A stretch of 64,000 nt of DNA, taken from NCBI GenBank assembly GCA_002682825.1, contig NOKP01000021.1, positions 310,001 through 374,000 of the forward strand, written 5' to 3'. The notes beneath the pieces were generated by a model, which saw only the letters and a list, made by a program, of their open reading frames with translations, did no database searches and was not told the origin of the DNA. Within the stretch, counting starts at the first letter, position 1; each line of letters starts with the position of its first letter. This DNA is from Neonectria sp. B-13 (taxonomy: Eukaryota; Ascomycota; Sordariomycetes; Hypocreales; Nectriaceae). The position numbers and the translations under genes were made by a program. Positions 20,504 through 32,116 of this stretch are shown here, one piece after another.

Positions 20504-22758
20504 ATGACGCGCACCAAACCACGCCCACGGCGACCGGATGCGCGGGGCCCTCCTCGTAATGGCCCTGCGTCGGACCGCGACCGAGATCGGTCGTATCGTC
20601 GCCCGTCGCCACCGCGAAACCATCACCAGGAGACGGACAGCTGGCGGCCAGGTGACCGTGGAGGTGACCGCGGCCAGGATGCGCCGTCCCGCCCGTTCTA
20701 CGACGACTACAGGCAAGACTCCCGACAGTCCGACTCGTATCGCCCTCAACCACCCCGCGGCAACTTCACCTTCCGCGTCGACAAACCCGCTGGTATCTCC
20801 GACTTGCCGTCCAACGACTACCGCGGCCAGGACAACAGACGAGGCCCACGCAGAGACTTTCGCGGCGGTCGGCGCCCGGGCAAACCGAGGTGGCAGCCTC
20901 CTCCGCATCCTTCGGAACGAGCCCTCGTTTCTGGCGCGACTGCAAACCTGCCTGAAGAGCGCCTTGGCGATATCGACGCCAGCGCCAAGTTCCGTCCCGT
21001 CGACGAGCTGTCGGACGACGACGAGCTTGATATGGAAATCTCCTCCTCGTCGGACAAGTCAGATACCGAAAAACCTTCCAGGAAGCGAGCCCGCATCACC
21101 GTCGATTCAGCATCTGCCGACGCCGCCCCCAAGTGGTCCAACCCAGACCCGTATACTGCGTTGCCGTGTCCCGACGAGAGCCAGCGCAAGAAGAAGGACG
21201 TCGTGAAGCTCATCCGGAAGGCGCGAGTAGAGGCCGACGCCAAACCAACTGCCACAACCGAGGCTGAAGATTTCATCTCCTTTGACCTCAGCGACGAAAG
21301 CGAAGACAGCCCCGACGAAGCACCACCGCCGCCTAGAGAACCACCGCCGCTACCGCCGCCGCCGCCGCCTCCACCTCCCAGCGCACCCTCTGGACCACGA
21401 GCCTTGGCATCATCACAACCCGCGGCAAAGAACCTGCCCGCTCCACCAGACCGGAGTGGTCCTCTCGGTTCCCGCAAACGTACGGCTCACGACGAGATCA
21501 AGCCCCCCGATTACGGACAGCTCAAAAAAGTCAGCATGAAGCCAGTCAAGGGTCAGCTGGTTGCGGCCTGGCTGCCAAAGGCGAACGAAGAGCCGTGTCC
21601 TTGGGCTACAGTCGATCACTCCGCTACAAGTGACATGGCGTTCCGGTAAGTCTGCAATCCAGTGCACATTGAGGACATCAGCCTGACTCGACTTTAGCCT
21701 GCACAAAGAGATTATTGACTTTTACGAATATGTTCGGCCTCGTGAATTCGAGCAGCGCATTCGTGATAACCTGGTGACCAACCTGAAAGCAGCGATGAGG
21801 CGTGATGGGAGGAATTTCGCCAGTGCCCAAGTGCATCCTTTCGGCTCCTTCATGTCGGGCTTGTACCTCCCGACTGCCGACATGGACTTGGTTGTTTGTT
21901 CCGCGAGCTTCATGAAAGGTGGTCCGCCAACGTATCTCGGAGCAAAGAGCTGGCTCTACAAGTTCCAGAAATTCCTCGTCGCGCAACACGTGGCTGACTC
22001 GGCTTCTATCGAGGTTATCGCCCACGCTAGAATCCCTTTGGTCAAGTTTGTTGACAAGCTCACCGGCTTGAAAGTCGACGTCTCGTTTGAGAATTTGGGA
22101 GGAGTTGGTGCCGTCGACACATTTTTGGAATGGAAGAAGCAGTACCCTGCCATGCCGATCCTTGTGACGGTTATCAAACACTTCCTTCTCATGCGAGGTC
22201 TCAATGAGCCCGTCAACGGCGGAATCGGTGGCTTTTCAGTCATCTGCTTGGTGGTCAGCATGCTGCAACTCATGCCGCAGGTGCAAAGTCGCAGCCTCAT
22301 CCCGGAGCATCACCTCGGTGAGATGCTTCTGGAGTTTTTCGACCTGTATGGCCGCCACTTCCGCCATGAGTCAAATGCCATTTCCCTTACGAGGCCTGTC
22401 GGATACGTTCGAAAGGTAAGTTACCCCATCTGACGCGCTGAACACCCTCCGCTAACCTGTGATATTTTAGCACGAGGTCTCGAGCTTTACGTACAAGAAC
22501 ACCGACCGTCTCTCGATCATCGATCCTAACAACGCGGCGAACGATATCTCTGGCGGCTCATCGAATACGCCTGCCATCTTGGCCCGTTTCCACGACGCCT
22601 ACAATGTCCTTCGGGACAGGATGGGTGAAGTCCGACGAGATCCCAAGGTGGGAGGCATTCTCGATGTGATTCTCAAGGGCGATTACTCGTCATTCCGGCT
22701 GCAACGAGAGTATATCATGCACGTCCACGAGAAGTTCTTTGGACCGTGTTCTGACTGA
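20504..22758 (+). CDS. TRF4/5-like (Cid14-type) non-canonical poly(A) polymerase, 715 aa
   Basis: Three exons: 20504-21645, 21698-22415 and 22471-22758. The nucleotidyltransferase would add short A-tails to aberrant nuclear RNAs for exosome decay, as in the TRAMP complex. Residues 1-380 are disordered: Arg and Asp-rich, RGG-like (GRRPGKPR), Ser and Asp-rich, and with a proline run ending PPPSAPSG. The catalytic core starts after R381. The GS motif is at 430-431 and the metal-binding pair D442 and D444 lies in YLPTADMDLVV. The third acidic position is likely D in LKVDVSFEN. The PAP-associated domain follows with GGIGGFSVICLV and SLTRPVGYVRK. Exon 3 gives the NTDRLSIIDPNN motif. Confidence 0.92.
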
Positions 22759-24908
22759 TTGCTCTTGTTGCTGGCCCAAAGCCAGAAATCGAGAACCCGA
22801 TGGTAGTTTATGATATCCGAATTTTGGGGGTTGACGAACACGAACACGAATGCATTGATCTATTTTCTGAAGGGCTCGCCTACGAGAGGAGGAACGAATA
22901 TCCGAAGGCGCGAAGGTTGTCTCTTTTGTGCGGACTGGGACGTGTATGGTAACGCCATGATGACCTGGGTCGGGTTCAGGCGCTGGAGGCATTTTGCTAT
23001 TGCTATTATTCGTTGCATTGGCAACCATCACGATCAGGGCGGCAGGGCCTAGTGGCCAAAAATTCGACGAGATTGTGTTTCTTCCGAGGTTACTAACGCT
23101 CGCAGTGACGGTGACGGCGCTTGTGTGCGCACGATGTGAGACGGCCACTGATGCCACGCTATGCTGACCAGTTCGCAGGATCATGACTTTTCTTGTGCCT
23201 CGCGGCACCTTGGTCGACAATGCTCTGCCCAGAGCATCCGACGCCGGGTCTTCAGCCAATGGTCAGCCAATGGCTGGAGGAAGGGATCATTCGGTGGCTT
23301 GGCCACACCTTTTCCTCACTGCTCGCTCTGCTTTACGCAGGGTCGTGGAGAGGGACATTGGACTGGCCTTGTCTTGATCAGGGTTAAAGGTGCAGATGAC
23401 CAACAGAGATCAACTGCAGAGATGAGCTTATTGGAGCGGTTTTGAGAGTCCAGAGTCGAGACTCTGGTACCGGGAGAGCATCTTTACCGGGAAAGGACCT
23501 GGTGCCAAGGGCCGTCTGGTGTCTAGACCTGCCACCATCACGTGTCAATGTGTCTACTCGTGAAGCTTGACTTGGCCCAGTCGGTGACAGCTGTAGCCTG
23601 TGAGTAACGTTGCACCTCCCCCTGGTCGGGTACTGATGCCGGTCACGAGTCCTTTGACACTCGGGGAAGAGGGTGCCGAGAGGAAGACCGGGGTTAAGCC
23701 GGACAAGGGGCCACATTTCGAAGAAGCTTCCCTCTAAGGTTACTCGGAGGGGCTGGTCGGGGTATTGTAAACCGGGGTAAGCTGTTTAATGAACCTGGGA
23801 GCCTGGGAAAAACAGGGATGTGAATGCTGCATCGCAAATCATGGAGGAGTTGGAGGGCCAAGTTATTCGATGCTGCTGGCAGGGGGCTACGGAGCATCGT
23901 CGGCGCTACTTGGGAGCTGGTGACTGTGTTGGCGTTGCCGCGAAATAAGACGATACCGACGGTACTTGTTCGTGCTCTGCTCGGTGAGGTTGACAGTGAA
24001 CACACTAGGCGATTGCGTGCAACATGAGGCTTAAGTGAGACACCGGGCCCAGCCATTTGGTCTCTGCGATGGAAATTTGCTGGATTTTTCACGACGCTAT
24101 AAAACCAAAACTCAAACATCTTTTAAGCAGTTCGCGAGGTGACGGCGGAGTTGTACCCTGAAGGAAGACGCGATGTTACCGGCAGCGGCTAAAGAGGGCC
24201 GAATCCATGATTCCAGCAGGGATGCCGTTCCAGCGTGACGCCGATCTTGCGGGGGAATGCGGCAGCGGACGGACGGATTGCTATGTATGTCGAACCGGCA
24301 CCTATTAGACAAGCGAAAATGGGAATACTTGGTGCAGTTCGCAACCACATATTACATAGTACGAGCTTATGACCGATGTTGCTTGACCTTGCTGGCCTGA
24401 CAATTTGTAACAGGTCGATCTTACTAGGCAGCCCAAACTCCACGCCCACCGGGTCCCCGAGGTCATCGGGTCTCGGGGGAACCAGCATGGAATTGGCCCA
24501 TGGCGTGAGGCTTCTCGTGGACGATCCCTTCCTTCGCAAACCGCCGGTGCAACGGTCGACGTCAAACCAGCTGCCAAACTGCCTTGTTGCTTGCCCTTTC
24601 AGCCCTGGCCTCCAACATGCAATGCAGCACAACCCTCCCCCTTCTCCTCTCAAATCGGCCCGTCACGGGTAATCGGGTTTGAGTTCTGGGAGCTCTCCTG
24701 ACGCCCCGGATGGGGGCAAAGCTTGCTGCGTCGTGGACGGTGATGCGAGGCCGAGGCATATCTGGCTGAGACTACATATGGAGAGGGGCCGGGCCCTCCT
24801 GTATCACTGTGACTCTGCTCTTGGAAGTTTCCTGCACTCAGTGAGTATCGAGTGTGCTTGAGAATCAAAATCGACACCTTCAACTGCACCTGATTAAGAA
24901 ACGGCGCC
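22759..24908. other. 2.1 kb intergenic region upstream of the sugar transporter
   Basis: No gene could be supported. Frames on both strands (for example 23694-24119 and 24189-24653 on minus) show no domain, no repeat and no splice logic. GC content is moderate. The length suggests a large transporter promoter. No tRNA or structured RNA recognised. Confidence 0.35.
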
Positions 24909-26929
24909 ATGTATCAGGCATCGAATGTGTACTTCATCTGTGCCTTTGCCGCCTTGGGTACGTGCCACACGCTTTCTTTGCCTGTCTATCATGTCCCAAA
25001 TTCCCAAAAGAATCATAATTGAATGATGTGTCTCCAGGCGGCGGGCTCTTCGGCTTCGACATCTCGTCCATGTCAGGTGTCCTAGGCACCCAGGCCTATA
25101 AGCGATACTTTGACAACCCCAAGTCCTACCGACAGGGCGCCATCACGGCCTCGATGCCTGCCGGGTCTCTTGCCGGCTCCATTATCTCGTCTTTCATCGC
25201 CGACAGGTTCTCGCGAAGGACTGCGCTCCAGATCAGCTGTATCCTGTGGATCATCGGTAGCACCATCCAGGCCGCTTCTCAGAATATCGGCATGCTCTGT
25301 ACCGGACGTGTCATTGCCGGCTTCTGTGTTGGTATTGCCAGTGCAGTTGTACCCGTGTACCAGGTAAGGAAGTCAAGTGCCAATCAAGAATGAAGTTGAG
25401 GTGCTGACATGTTCTCAGTCTGAAATTGCCCCGAAAGAGATCCGAGGACGTGTCGTCAGGTAACCACCACAACAACTCCCCCAGACATGAACCAGCTAAC
25501 CTCTCACAGTTTCCAACAGTGGGCAATCACATGGGGAATCCTCATTCAATATTTTATCCAGTACGGCGCGGCCGAGGGCGTGGGCGGCGGCCCGAACGAC
25601 CCCGACCAGCCGACGGCGGCGTTCCGAATCCCGTGGGGCGTGCAGATGGTCCCGGCCTTCATCCTATTCTGCGGCCTGTTCTTCTTCCCCTTCAGCCCGC
25701 GATGGCTGGCGTCCAAGGACCGCTGGGAGGAGGCGCTGCAGGTGCTCGCCAGGCTGCATGGCAAAGGCGACGTCAACCACCCCAAGGTGCTCGCGCAGTA
25801 TCGCGAGATCGAGGACGCGCTGAGGTTCGACCGCGAGGAGGCTGTCAGCAGCTTCAAGGCCTTGATTCAGCCAAGGATGGTCAAGCGTGTGGTGCTGGGT
25901 ATGAGCATTCAGATGTGGAGCCAGCTTTGCGGCATGAACATCATGATGTGTAAGTCTGATGTGGAGGACTGACCAAGTGTGATGGAGCTGGGCTGACCGC
26001 GTTACAGACTACATCGTCTACATCATGGAAGGTGCTCAGATTGCGTCGCCCCTAATGACAGCTTCCATTCAGTACGTCATCAATGTCGTACTGACGCTCC
26101 CTGCGATCCTGTACCTGGACAAATGGGGTCGACGTCCGTCGCTCATCCTTGGGTCGTTCTTCATGATGACATGGCTCTTCATCTCGGGTGAGTTTTGTTC
26201 GATGACAACTCTACTCAGATACTAACTCTCGGACAGGTGCCCTGCAGCAGTACTACGGACAGCCGAACACCGAGGAGACCCAGACGGACAACAACAAGGA
26301 CATTAGTTGGATTGTCAACGACAACCGCCCGGTTTCATCTGCCATCGTGTCCTGTTCCTATCTCTTCGTGGCGACCTTTGCTACCACGTGGGGTCCAACT
26401 TCGTGGACCTACCCTGCCGAGATCTTCCCCGGAAAGATTCGTGCCAAGGCTGTGTCGATGAGTACGGCGACCAACTGGTTCTGGAACATGGTCCTGGCTT
26501 TTGCCGTGCCGCCACTTTGTGAGTACCCTTTGATATTTCTTTGAGGGATGCAATGCTAACATGGGGGTGATAGTGTGGAACATTAAGTAAGACCCGTGAC
26601 CCGCAAGTTAATGCATGGATACTGACTTTGACATAGCTTCAAGATGTACTACATCTTTGCTGCCTGTAGGTTTGATCTTCACCCGTGGGACCAAAAGGAA
26701 AGCCACTAACACCTCGACAGTCAACGGCGCAGCCTTCCTCCACATGCTCTTTGCCGCATACGAGACCAAGGGATACACGCTCGAGGAAATGGACGACGTG
26801 TTCGACTCTGGGATGCCGGCCTGGAAGACGCGCACCAAGAAGAGCAGACTGGAGGACCTCGAGAAGGAGATTGAGCAGGGCAACCTCAAGGTCGTTGCGC
26901 CTGGGACTCGAGCAGCCGAGGAGCTGTAG
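24909..26929 (+). CDS. MFS sugar transporter, 522 aa
   Basis: Nine exons: 24909-24957, 25038-25363, 25419-25459, 25510-25949, 26008-26187, 26237-26518, 26574-26586, 26637-26665 and 26721-26929. The product is a 12-helix plasma-membrane sugar/H+ symporter. Motifs: GGLFGFDISSMSG in helix 1, DRFSRR in loop 2-3, GRVIAGFCVGIASAVVP then VYQSEIAPKEIRGR (sugar transporter signature), FSPRWL after helix 6, DKWGRR in loop 8-9, and PAEIFPGKIRAKA. The C-terminus is helical and charged. Exon 7 is only 13 nt and exon 8 only 29 nt. Both are needed to join WNINFKMYYIF and both have consensus splice ends. The sugar is not predictable. Confidence 0.9.
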
Positions 26930-27654
26930 TCTAGTTCCGCTGTGGAGGGAGGGAAAAGCGTGGAAAGCGATCGGTGAGGTGTGAGAATTTGGAAACGATG
27001 GATGCAAGCTGGTTGATGTGCTCGAGTTGAGTCTGACATTGAAGCTATTGGGAAGAGTGAGTGGCAGATACGCCTCAGAAGTGGTTTAATCATTCAAATC
27101 TTGGCTTTGTCTTGGGATCTTAGCTTGGAGTCTACAGATGTGACTGCGTGCTTATCAATAGTGCCAGTGGGCCAGTATTGCCAAGGCGGAACCTCATTGG
27201 GACTCAACGTGTGAAGGCGATGTGCTTTTTCGGCCCGCGTAGTGTACTTGGCATAGCGGTGTGAAAGCGGCCATTGGATTGTGGCGTGTTGAAGAGAGTC
27301 ATCGCTGGACAAAGGGTACAATGTGTACGAGTGTCCTAAATCAGGTCCTCTACGTTGAAGTCTACCAAAATTCGGGAGCCTGTTACAGTATGTAGGCCGA
27401 ATTTGTAGACACAATATTGACATGTCTTCGGTGATTGTAGGTGTGAGCTTTGAAGTAATTGAGTCCCCAGCGAACAAGCTCCTTGGCCGTGACGTCATGC
27501 CAAGGTACTTGACGTGTCAATCGGTGTCCAGCTGCTGCGCCACTTCGCTATCAAATTAGAACTCTTGGGACTGTATCCAAACAAAATATAAAGATTGGCT
27601 GCAGGTACGAATACACCATCTCTACAGACCAGCAGACACGCGTAGATAGACATC
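26930..27654. other. intergenic, no gene seen
   Basis: 725 bp between transporter and GH16 gene. A minus-strand frame at 27094-27498 has no protein-like features. No repeats recognised. Confidence 0.35.
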
Positions 27655-28659
27655 ATGACGTGGAAAGATCGCCTCAAGCGCGCCAAGGAGGAGTTTGACA
27701 GCTTGATCTCTCCACCGGGAGAGACCTCACACCAGCAAGGCCAACAGCAAGGCCAACAGCAGTCACACCAGCAGTCGTACCCGCCGCCGCCTCTGCCGCC
27801 TCCGGATTCCCGTCCAGCCGAGCGCTACTGGCAGCCGCGGTTCCAGGCCGACGCTCCGGTCACGGCCGAGTGGGACGCGAAGCTCGGAAACGGCCCGGAC
27901 GGCTGGGGAAACCAGGAGCTGGAGCACTACACGGCGTCTCCCGCGAATGCCTTCCAGTAGGTCCGGACATACACGGCTCGCCGGATATCAGACTGACCGG
28001 CTCACAGCACCCAGGACGGCAGGCTCGTGCTCCGCGCCATCGCACAGAACGCCGCGCCCACCCCGGAGCAGCGATACACCTCTGCCCGGCTGGTCAGCAG
28101 GCAGACGCTGGCTCGCGATAGGGGCGTGTTGACTGCCGTCATCCTCTCGCCCTGTGCCGAGGGCATCTGGCCCGCCTTCTGGCTTCTCCCCCAGGAACCC
28201 TTCTCGTGGCCCGTCGACGGCGAGGTTGACATCGCCGAGACCTGGAACGGAGACCACGAGAACCGGACATGCCTGCACTGGGGCTTCCACCACGAGCCGC
28301 AGAAGCACCGTGTCATCGCCACCAAGATCCCCGACATGCATGCTCGTCCGGTGCGCTACGACTTCGCCTGGGATCAGCCCGGCGGACAGCCCGGCCAGGG
28401 CAGGATGGTCTGGTACATCGACGGCCGACCGGTCATGAAGGCGCCCATCCCAGAGGGCACGCGACCGATGAGAGACATGACAGTTCTGCTCAACGTGGCC
28501 ATGGGAGGCAGTGTCTGCGGGGGTAAGACGCCGAGGGATGGCTATTACGACATGGTCGTTCAGACGCTCTTCATGGCGAGCGAGCCAGAGCATGGCGGAT
28601 GGCACCGCTTCGAGAGCGACTGGGGAAGCCACAGCACCGTCTTTGGGAACACTTATTGA
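27655..28659 (+). CDS. GH16 family glycoside hydrolase without signal peptide, 317 aa
   Basis: Two exons, 27655-27956 and 28008-28659, with a 51-bp intron. The GH16 active-site motif GEVDIAE is present: E173, D175 and E178, with W and D nearby (ETWNGD). The fold continues with HWGFHHEP, YDFAWDQ, MVWYIDGRPV and LNVAMGG, as in beta-1,3(4)-glucanases. The family cuts beta-glucans by a retaining mechanism. Unlike secreted members, it starts with an amphipathic, charged helix (MTWKDRLKRAKEEFDSL) and then a Gln-rich run (GQQQGQQQSHQQS) and a Pro-rich run (PPPPLPPPD). No hydrophobic signal segment exists. It may act inside the cell or leave by a non-classical route. Confidence 0.88.
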
Positions 28660-29139
28660 GTGTTCACGTAGACGGTATCTAGGCGGTGACTTTATTGGGC
28701 GGTTATATTCAAGGATAAATTGACCACACTGGATTTCGTCACTCGTCTAAGCTCCAACGTCATCTGTGTGGCACTGCAAAAAGATTGTGTGCCGTGTTTG
28801 GCAATGGGCAGGGATCGAGGGACCAGCTGATGTCACTCGATCATCTGTCTGATAATGAGCATGATGAATGGCTCGGCGTACCGTAAAACCGATAGCTACG
28901 TCAGCTTCACCTTGCAACAGTCGGCAATGATTGACACAATTGACGATCTATGAAGACAAAAGGGAAACGGTGATGTCAGGAACTCTGACAAAGGATATCC
29001 ATGAATAGGACCGATCATCATGCGGTTCATCTATATAACGTTGCCGTGATTCCACCTACAAGAGGACATGGGACCCTCATCTTCACATCATTTGAATTCA
29101 CAACTAAAACTACCACCAATTTTACCACATACACACACC
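28660..29139. other. promoter region of the 70-aa small gene
   Basis: 480 bp. A TATATAA box at 29032-29038, then an A and C-rich leader ending ACACACACC before the ATG at 29140. No other gene seen. Confidence 0.4.
29032..29038 (+). promoter_or_regulatory. TATA box
   Basis: TATATAA 102 bp upstream of the small gene's ATG at 29140. Confidence 0.45.
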
Positions 29140-29413
29140 ATGGCTGGCCAGTACGGACCCAAATACCATCTATTAACACGCAACTCTTCAACACTAACTC
29201 CTAACTCGTAGATGGAAGCGCAGATTCTCCCTGGCATCACCAGCTGTTAAGGCCTCCAAGAGAGTCATGGAGCAGCGCAATCAGCAGCCCCGTCACTCAT
29301 CAGTCGACTCCAACGCGACTGTCACTACGATTGGTGAAGTCCCCGCAGTTGATATTGAGAACTACTTGCTGTCTCCAGCTTCTCGCTGGACCACCGCCAA
29401 CCGACTTGGATAG
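29140..29413 (+). CDS. small unknown protein, 70 aa, two exons
   Basis: Exons 29140-29150 and 29212-29413. The 61-bp intron starts GTACGG, ends CTCGTAG and has CTAAC before the acceptor. Exon 1 encodes only MAG plus part of a Gln codon. The spliced protein is 70 residues: basic N-terminus (WKRRFSLASPAVKASKR), Ser, Thr and Val-rich centre, and a C-terminal stretch VDIENYLLSPASRW. There is no signal peptide. The TATA box, A-rich leader with an optimal ATG context and in-frame splice support a real gene. Family and function unknown. Confidence 0.55.
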
Positions 29414-29636
29414 GAGGATGAATAGCTACGAATGAATGACCGTGACGTTAGCCTGTATTTGTTGACAAAGGAGAAATTGAACGTTTGGGTTGTGTACATT
29501 AGTTTCCTGATATCCTCCGGGCCACAAGCCGCCTTTAGCAACATGTAAATGAGAAGGGGTGTCAGCTTTCCGACACGAAATTCGAATTGAAAGAGAAATG
29601 GAGTAGTATTTGTACAAATTCTCTTTAGGAAGAGTC

Positions 29637-31699
29637 TCATTTAGCATCCGCTACCGTAGTGTTCTGCAGCATCACTCCCCGTGCTTGCTCAGCTAGGTTC
29701 CACGTAACGGAGCACTCGCCGAGTGCTTGCATCAAGGCATGGGACTCCTCTGGAACACCCAGAGTATCGAATGTTCGGATTGCTTGAACGATGCCGTAGA
29801 CAAGAATGAGAGGCGCGTGTCGAAGGCCGTATTGATGTCGGTACCTCCGCACGATGGATCCAATGTCCTCTGCCGACGACAAACAAAACTGGCGAGAGCC
29901 TTGGTCTGAAGTATTGGCGGGTACCGAAACGGCTTGATCGAAGTTGAGAGCTACGCGAGCACTGTGGAAGAGCAAACTGTGTTCATCATGAGAATTAGTT
30001 GCAAACTATAAGATCTCTCCAGAATCCAAGAAAAGAGACAGCGTGATAGAGAGGGAGACTTACTGTACCATCGCTACACTCGGGATGAGTGGAGTATCAA
30101 TGGGCTCCCACTTATTCCATTCGGCGCGGCCGGGTAACGCGGTCTTCCAGCGACTAAGCTCGATATTCAGAGTGTCAAGACAGGCACGACGGGTCATGCC
30201 ATTCAAGTTTGACCGAGGCGAGAACAGTGTAGTCAGCATCCGCTCTATCGCTCTTGCAAGGTGAGTCTGTTCGCGATAATATGGAACCATTGAACCAATT
30301 CTGTCGAGTTCATCATCGCTACCAGAAAATCCAACCGAGCGCCACGGACTCAGCTCTGGAATGTCTCTAAACGCACAGATTAGTGTGGAACATTGATGGG
30401 TGGAAGCTTGAGCGTACGGTTGTTGCTGGATTGGTTCAACTTCAGCATCGTCATAATACAGAACAACCGGTCGGCCTAGGATGAGGCTGATGATCTTGTC
30501 GGAAATATAGCAGCCCCAATAGATTCGTCTTCGTATTTCAATATCTTCGTCTGTCGTGAGAGAGGAGTCGTATGAAATCCAATTATTGGGATCTTTTTGG
30601 AAGCCCAAGTCCTGTGCTATGCGAAATGCAATTCCTGAACTCTCACAATAACGTGTCAGTACTCAGTACGAGACAGCACAGACCGGCTTGAAGATACGCT
30701 GCGCAAATCCACATCACCGGGACATACTGACCGGAAAACCCCCATCCTTTGGAGAGGTTCCCTCTGCCAATTTCATAGAAAGCTAGGCAGAGGAACGCCT
30801 GCACTGTAACGATTGATGGCATGGTCAGACCAGTTACCATGAGAATGCTCTCGGCTGCAGTGAAGAATTGCTCGCTCGATCTGCGATCGTCTTCATCGGT
30901 CGACATTAGAGTCCCCAGCGCACATATCGACAAGAGAAGCGCCGAGGACCAATACTTGCAGTTGACTCGATCGCCCAAGTGATCACGCAAGAACCCTTCA
31001 CGATAGATAAACATGAACTGGGGGTATTGCCACTTGAAGAATTGCATCAGAGCCTTTGCGATAACCTCGTCCTCGATGTTGATACCGAAATGCTCCAAGA
31101 CGTGGGAGAAATTGGTTTCTGATCCGGAATACAGCGGCGGCTGGGTCGTCGAGTCTTTCACAGCCTGCTGCGCTTGATTGACTGTCTGGGCGCGATAAAT
31201 GCTTGTTGGCCCGTGGTAGATCAACGAGCCGTCGAGGCCGAGCTGGAGTTCGGATCGCCCATGGCCGGAAACATCCACCGAATCGCTTGGTTCTGCAGAG
31301 GCGGAGCTTGTAGATGGTTTGTGATCGCTAAATGATACGGTACCCAAAAGGGCATCTCGGTCTTGTGGCGATGCAACTTGGAGGCCGGTGATGAAAGACT
31401 CCAGCCAAGCAACCCGGTCTTCTAGGCTTTTCACGTAGTCGTGCGAGGCAGGTCGCCTCTTTCTGTCCACCTGGTTGTACTCACAGGTGTGATTTGCTTT
31501 TACGCAGTTGTGGCAAGGCTCACTTCGAGAGCATCTGAGCTATGATGGAAATATGAGCTGGGTTTCGTTTAATGGTTTGGCGGCTTGTCGCCCCCTACCT
31601 TTCTGTATTGACATCTCTTGCACCTGAAATTAGTCAGTATCGTGTCTCGTATGGTTCGTCAAGATCATACGAAAGATTCTTTGCTGTTGATGCGAGCAT
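29637..31699 (-). CDS. Zn2Cys6 transcription factor with fungal-specific domain, 590 aa
   Basis: Five exons on the minus strand: 31699-31671, 31623-31599, 31539-30732, 30634-30064 and 29976-29637. Two tiny 5' exons and the start of exon 3 build the zinc cluster: C11, C14, C21, C27, C30 and C37 in the pattern C-x2-C-x6-C-x5-C-x2-C-x6-C. A basic linker (DRKRRP) and a short coiled region (KSLEDRVAWLESF) follow. The middle homology region is seen in FKWQYPQFMFIYREGFL, AFYEIGRGNLSKGWGFSG and RRRIYWGCYISDKI. Such proteins bind CGG half-sites and often control neighbouring genes. The PLP enzyme gene lies directly upstream, with a CGGAGAC motif array in its promoter. The first two exons are short and less certain. 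Confidence 0.85.
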
Positions 31700-32116
31700 G
31701 GTTCCTGACGAAGGTCTAAGACTAACTTATCAGATGGATCATGGATGCCAAGAAGCAATTGCCCCGATGTTGGACCTACAGTTTAGGTCGCTAATTCAAT
31801 CACGTGCAACTCGCAAGCGATAGACCACGCCCAAGACAGTACAAACATAATGCTAACCACTACCCGGTAGCTTCAGCACAAGAACCTGACATTTTAGTTA
31901 ATTTGGAGTAACAGGTAGAACTTTTCATCCCGTCCGAAATGAATAGCTGCAATAGCTTTGAAAGCCATGTAAGGCTAAAACAACCTCTACAAGGCAAAAT
32001 GGTTCCCAAGACTGATGCAACTGATTCGCTTTGATATCTTAGTAAAATTTCGACCTTCCTTCAAATTACTGCATCATAGACAAATCATTTTACCAACATT
32101 GTTCTATCTACCAACT
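31700..32116. other. intergenic between regulator and PLP enzyme
   Basis: 417 bp between the start of the regulator and the stop of the PLP enzyme gene. AT-rich, without recognised motifs. Confidence 0.35.

Noticed and set aside
22690..24119. Several frames of 80-190 codons downstream of the poly(A) polymerase gene
   Set aside because: One overlaps the end of that gene antisense; the others lack motifs and splice support.
27988..28632. 214-codon minus-strand frame opposite GH16
   Set aside because: Antisense shadow of a GC-rich coding exon with clear GH16 motifs on the other strand.
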